Assembly: GCA_964509075.1 (NCBI GenBank)
Contig: CAZDWC010000008.1
Span: 62,001-126,000, forward strand
DNA from: UBA7239 sp964509075
GTDB lineage: Bacteria; Pseudomonadota; Gammaproteobacteria; Pseudomonadales; UBA7239
Direction of reading: 5' to 3'
DNA: 64,000 nucleotides
Shown: positions 60,419-64,000 of the stretch, piece after piece
Position numbering within the stretch: the first letter of the stretch is position 1
Layout of the letters: each line of letters starts with the position of its first letter
Program-made: the position numbers and the translations under genes
Notes under the pieces: model-generated
The model's input: only the letters and a program-made list of their open reading frames with translations
Databases searched by the model: none
Told to the model about the DNA's origin: nothing

Positions 60419-61144
60419 TTATTTAACAGCTTCGATATAGAGAGACCCCGGCTTGTATTCGCCTCCATTTTCTGAATCAAGCGCAATATCTTGCCACCCC
60501 GAAATCAAGCTATCGTTGTATTTTTTTCTTTTTGCATCAGAAAAACCACATGAAGTTACTAAAGCAGTCAATGCTGCCTCATCATACATCCACTGATGCG
60601 TTTCACCTCTTGCTCTAGCATCGCCCAGTAAAATATTTTCAATTTTTCGTCTAATTCCGCTTTTTCTTGAAGTACCATATGACTCTCTCCGGACGCACTG
60701 TTCTATCATCTCACCAATGAAGAAATCATCGTATGGGACATTGCCATCCCGAACTTCTTTTAAATGCAGAAGATAGTTTACTGCCAAATACTCCATATCA
60801 GGGACAGCCACCCGTAGCACTCCACCTCTCTTTAGTACCCTATAATTTTCCTTAATGAAGGTGACGGCAAAATCTCTATCCATATGCTCAAGCACATGTG
60901 AATGGTACACCGCATCGACTGAATTATCCTCATAAGGAAGCGCTTCCATTAGATTGCACGGCCTTAAATTTGCGGGCAAGCTATCCAGACGACGCCTACG
61001 CTCTTTGTCCAGCAAGATTCTGACCAGGCCACCGAAACCCGAATTTTTTATTTTTAGATACCACGACCAGTCAAGATTTTCCACGCCGGAATTGGCAGAA
61101 ACTTTCGTCCCGCATCCCAAATTAAGAATTTTTATTTCGCTCAT
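60419..61144 (-). CDS. Class I SAM-dependent methyltransferase
   Basis: 241 aa. SAM-binding motif I ILNLGCGTKV (residues 5-14), then LPYEDNSVDAVYHSHVLEHMDR, a methyltransferase-11-like segment with the conserved HVLEH, and LKRGGVLRVAVPDMEYLAV. The VLRPGG-like loop plus the PDMEY sequence is common in methyltransferases of O-antigen and capsule loci, which often methylate sugars or act on chain ends. The acceptor is unknown. The 97 bases upstream are AT-rich and may hold a promoter I cannot define. Confidence 0.88.
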   Translation of the reverse strand: MSEIKILNLGCGTKVSANSGVENLDWSWYLKIKNSGFGGLVRILLDKERRRRLDSLPANLRPCNLMEALPYEDNSVDAVYHSHVLEHMDRDFAVTFIKENYRVLKRGGVLRVAVPDMEYLAVNYLLHLKEVRDGNVPYDDFFIGEMIEQCVRRESYGTSRKSGIRRKIENILLGDARARGETHQWMYDEAALTALVTSCGFSDAKRKKYNDSLISGWQDIALDSENGGEYKPGSLYIEAVK

Positions 61145-61241
61145 AAATAATACCCATTACATTAAATATTAGAAATCATTCTCCCTTACGGAAAAACATT
61201 CCAAAATTCCAAAAGCCTATAATAAAAAGCAACGAATCACC

Positions 61242-62420
61242 TTAATGGCCCGCACTCGCATATAAAACCTTAAGAGCCCTTCCTATAAATAGGCCAACAG
61301 GAACCGCTATAAAGGCGAATACCATAGGATTTAAAACAACACCAGCTGCCATATAGACAACAGCAACAAGCCTTGCAGTAGTAATGACTTCCATTTCATC
61401 GAGAAGAAAATCACCTATTTTTCTTTCCCATAACAAATAAACAAGTCTTGCGTGCACAAAGAACCAAAAGAAAAAACCAAAAAGACCATAGTCAGCTGCA
61501 ACACGCAAATATTCATTGTGTGGCGTATTTAATTGGTAATAGCTAGAAAGATAGTATCCACCTGCACCAGGCCCCATCCCCCACAACACGCTTTTTGATC
61601 CACCACCAATCCATTCTTCATAAAGTGCAATCCAAATTTCAGAACGCCCAGTTGCATTAATCTGCACGTCTCCATAACCAACCATTTCTCCTTTAAAAAA
61701 TCTTTCCGTATATGCTTTCCCTATATCAGTACTCATAAGAGCGTCAAGATTAAAATAAATTAATAATAAAATTACCAAGCCGGCTACCACAAACCGCATA
61801 CGTAGCACGGTTAACGAAGCGATCATAACCGAAAATAGAAATAAAAATGCAGATGTACGTGACAGCGTCATAAATATCGCCAAACCAAGGAGCCCAGTAA
61901 TAAATAGGTATTTAATATCTCGACGAACTATGAATACAGAGGCAGACCAACAGCTCAATATAACTGAGAATAATGCCATGGGCCTTTCCCCAAATATTAC
62001 TCCGGAGTTAAACCCAAATTTAATCTCGGAGTAACACACAATACCAATCGTAACAACCGAAATTAAAATCATGACTCGCGCCAATCCCGCTTTACTTAAA
62101 TCAACAACATGCCCAACACCAAGCCCCAGCAGAAACGCGGAAAAAATCATTATGTTCTGAATTCCGTATTCTTTTTCTTCTAATGAAATCAGTCCAATTA
62201 CACTATACAAGACAAAAAACCAACCGAACGCAATAGTGCGCCACCATCTTTTCATAGCAAACTGCCCGCGCCAATATACGAGAAGTTGCAAAATCGAAAT
62301 TACTGTAACAAGCGGGCTCAAGCCACCTCTTATGAACTGCATTGGCATCAACAGACAGATGACAAACAAACCCAAAAGGTTGGCGAAATGCAAGTAAGAC
62401 GGCCTGATTACAAAAGCCAT
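61242..62420 (-). CDS. O-antigen ligase / polymerase (Wzy/WaaL-like) membrane protein
   Basis: 392 aa with about eleven predicted transmembrane helices and a large periplasmic loop near residues 230-300. The loop ends in the signature NTPHNEYLRVAADYGLFGFF typical of the Wzy_C/O-antigen ligase family, and TLSRTSAFLFLFSV is also characteristic. It could polymerise repeat units or ligate them to lipid A core; sequence alone does not decide. ATG 62420 is preferred (GGGGAG nine bases upstream); a GTG at 62441 is possible. It overlaps the sulfotransferase end by 13 bases. Confidence 0.85.
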   Translation of the reverse strand: MAFVIRPSYLHFANLLGLFVICLLMPMQFIRGGLSPLVTVISILQLLVYWRGQFAMKRWWRTIAFGWFFVLYSVIGLISLEEKEYGIQNIMIFSAFLLGLGVGHVVDLSKAGLARVMILISVVTIGIVCYSEIKFGFNSGVIFGERPMALFSVILSCWSASVFIVRRDIKYLFITGLLGLAIFMTLSRTSAFLFLFSVMIASLTVLRMRFVVAGLVILLLIYFNLDALMSTDIGKAYTERFFKGEMVGYGDVQINATGRSEIWIALYEEWIGGGSKSVLWGMGPGAGGYYLSSYYQLNTPHNEYLRVAADYGLFGFFFWFFVHARLVYLLWERKIGDFLLDEMEVITTARLVAVVYMAAGVVLNPMVFAFIAVPVGLFIGRALKVLYASAGH

Positions 62421-63280
62421 GGCAGCTTTCTCCCCAGACACTCTTCAACGGCCTTTACATCTTCCATGTAGAAATTTCTAAGGAAATCATAGTCGATACT
62501 ACTCATTTCCGGCTTTTCCGACTTCACGAAAGCCATTTTTTTTAATGCCTTTTTCAGCGAATCTGGCAGCAGTGCCTTTAATAAGGAATACAAATACACA
62601 TTAGATATCAAATATCTAAAAATCCCTCTTTGTTTTTTGTACGAATTAGAAACCGGCAGACAATCGTCCAACTCCAACTCAAGAAAGTCAGATAACGCAG
62701 AAACAACAGCACGCCTGTCGATTAGCAGGTCGTCGTACAGTAGCAGCAAAAACCTATCTTTAAATATCTCACGGCACCACTCGATTCTTTTAGCATATAG
62801 GCCGAGCTCTAGATATATTGGGCCTCTCGACCATTCAGGGGACGCCTCCTTAAGCTCTTGCTCAATTAACGCTTTAAATGTGCCAGATCTATACCCTTCC
62901 GATATGTCATTTAAGTAATGCGAATACGCCCTGTCAATGGGATTCCTGATTATCATGATTACTTTTGATGATGCGTTATATTTTAAAACTTTCTCAAGTG
63001 TGCTTCTTTTCAAGCAGTATGATGTACTTGCATCCAGCTTATATTTATAGCGAGAGTCCGCCTTAAAGCATTTTTCATATGAAGCCAAATCTGTAATATT
63101 TTGAATGTATACCCCCCCCCTTTTGTCAGGAACAATATCTGAAAAAAAGTGCGGCTCTTTTATTTTCGAACACAGAACAGATTCATTTTTCTCAAGAAAA
63201 TCCCATATTGCAGTCGTCCCACTCTTTGCACAGCCGACCACAAATAGATTTACCTTTTCTGTTGTAGCATCATCAGCCAT
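62408..63280 (-). CDS. Sulfotransferase (PAPS-dependent)
   Basis: 290 aa. The 5'-phosphosulfate loop is VGCAKSGTTAIWDFL (about 15-29) and the 3'-phosphate motif is MIIRNPIDRAYSHYL, both intact; KEPHFFSD is also typical of carbohydrate sulfotransferases of the heparan N-sulfotransferase-like group. It probably transfers sulfate from PAPS to a glycan. A G9 tract (63112-63120) codes for R-G-G-V at codons 54-57. The start overlaps the upstream sulfotransferase-like gene by 8 bases. Confidence 0.9.
   Translation of the reverse strand: MADDATTEKVNLFVVGCAKSGTTAIWDFLEKNESVLCSKIKEPHFFSDIVPDKRGGVYIQNITDLASYEKCFKADSRYKYKLDASTSYCLKRSTLEKVLKYNASSKVIMIIRNPIDRAYSHYLNDISEGYRSGTFKALIEQELKEASPEWSRGPIYLELGLYAKRIEWCREIFKDRFLLLLYDDLLIDRRAVVSALSDFLELELDDCLPVSNSYKKQRGIFRYLISNVYLYSLLKALLPDSLKKALKKMAFVKSEKPEMSSIDYDFLRNFYMEDVKAVEECLGRKLPWLL
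63112..63120 (-). repeat. G9 homopolymer inside a sulfotransferase gene
   Basis: Nine consecutive C on the plus strand, G9 in the mRNA, at codons 54-57 of 290. A one-base slip would destroy most of the enzyme. In frame in this copy. Confidence 0.98.
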
Positions 63281-63983
63281 TTACAATGGCCTCATATATT
63301 TTCTTTGCTCGATTTAATTTTTCTTTTTGTCTTTGGATGTCGGAAAATAGTGCCTCTCGTGCTGAAGCACGCTTATCTGAAGGCCTGGCAATTTTTGACT
63401 CGTCAATCACCCCTCTGTTTACTCTCGCATTATTTTTCTCAATTAGCTCAATGCATCGCTCAGAAAACTCTTTATCAAAAACCGGAACATCAAAAGCACA
63501 GCCAAATCGCTCATTTACCTCCAGTATTATCGAATCAAATGATGACGTCACTCTATCAAACTCGGCGATAACGCACCGCCTCGATAATTGAATTATCGGA
63601 GAATACAAACCACAGTATTCCTCAAGTGCTTCAGACGCACACTTTCTCTCTCTAATACAGTATGATGCAACAGCATCTACCGGGTTTCTAATAAGCAACA
63701 CAACAGGCTTTCCCAGATTAATCCCGCGAGTAATTTGCCCATTTGTATGGTAATGATGCGCTATTTTTATCTCGCTTTTTTGAGATAGCTGCATTGCCAC
63801 AGCGGCAAACGTATTTCCACTCCTCGGATAACCATCAATTACAATATCGACATTTTCTGTGGCGATTTTTTTACCAAAATATCCGTCCATCTTTTCAAAT
63901 TTAGAATTTTTTATCATCATTGCCCTAGAGTAGATACTAGGGAATAGGTATGACTTTGTTTTTAAAAACGCTTTTAATCTCAT
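63273..63983 (-). CDS. Sulfotransferase-like protein
   Basis: 236 aa. PAPS-binding motifs are recognisable: IDGYPRSGNTFAAVAM for the 5'-phosphosulfate loop and LLIRNPVDAVASY for the 3'-phosphate site, with a P-loop-like spacing of about 50 residues. The C-terminal third is helical and charged. It is shorter than and clearly different from the next gene, so the locus has two distinct sulfotransferases. ATG 63983 has GGATG upstream; an in-frame TTG at 63995 is an alternative. The window ends 17 bases further on, so the upstream neighbour is unseen. Confidence 0.82.
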   Translation of the reverse strand: MRLKAFLKTKSYLFPSIYSRAMMIKNSKFEKMDGYFGKKIATENVDIVIDGYPRSGNTFAAVAMQLSQKSEIKIAHHYHTNGQITRGINLGKPVVLLIRNPVDAVASYCIRERKCASEALEEYCGLYSPIIQLSRRCVIAEFDRVTSSFDSIILEVNERFGCAFDVPVFDKEFSERCIELIEKNNARVNRGVIDESKIARPSDKRASAREALFSDIQRQKEKLNRAKKIYEAIVNG

Positions 63984-64000
63984 AATTTCATCCAAGGAAC

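Overview
The window is chromosomal DNA of a gammaproteobacterium from the wider Pseudomonas/Cellvibrionales lineage. This is inferred from gene content and order: an E. coli/Pseudomonas-type dcw cluster, a zinc-ribbon/DUF3426-dusB-fis-purH-purD-RetS-like block and a pyrE-crc-rph block, all of which I recall in the same arrangement in Pseudomonas aeruginosa. MurE carries the DNPR motif of meso-diaminopimelate-adding enzymes, as expected for a Gram-negative. No tRNA, insertion sequence, prophage or CRISPR array was recognised.

Layout. 1-9617: the 5' end of a porin-like gene, then lipA-lipB-ybeD with dacA upstream (lipoate attachment and peptidoglycan trimming, minus strand), then rep helicase and a two-gene heterodimeric ABC exporter (plus strand). 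9635-26770: a complete division and cell-wall cluster on the minus strand, read mraZ-rsmH-ftsL-ftsI-murE-murF-mraY-murD-ftsW-murG-murC-ddlB-ftsQ-ftsA-ftsZ. Most junctions overlap by 1-14 bases. The cluster starts at a promoter followed by four 10-bp-spaced MraZ boxes and stops at a bidirectional terminator directly after ftsZ, with no lpxC. 26973-29267: rnpB, ubiC and a cytochrome P450. 29559-37731: DUF3426 protein, dusB, fis, purH, purD and a RetS-like hybrid sensor. 37753-49235: a Ycf46-type AAA ATPase, trpE with a possible tryptophan leader peptide, ypjD-corB, ilvA, two Nudix hydrolases, small DUF3135 and DUF1289 proteins, and a DEAD-box helicase. 49318-56335: pyrE, crc, rph, a fused aldolase/short-chain dehydrogenase, a MAPEG protein, and phoB-phoR behind a clear Pho box.

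56343-64000 is different: visibly AT-richer, all on the minus strand, and devoted to surface polysaccharide. It holds two sulfotransferases, a ligase/polymerase-like membrane protein, a methyltransferase, a GT4 glycosyltransferase, a WecG/TagA-type glycosyltransferase, GDP-mannose 4,6-dehydratase and an acyltransferase-3 protein. Two coding homopolymers (G10 in gmd, G9 in a sulfotransferase) stand out in this AT-rich DNA and make the locus a candidate for phase variation of a sulfated polysaccharide. The locus continues beyond the right edge.

Most novel-looking signals: the G tracts, the RetS-like protein with a degraded ATPase domain, a Crc homologue with lost nuclease residues, a 16-codon Trp-containing leader before trpE, an Asn-to-Gln change in the FtsI SxN motif, and several palindromic or REP-like elements.
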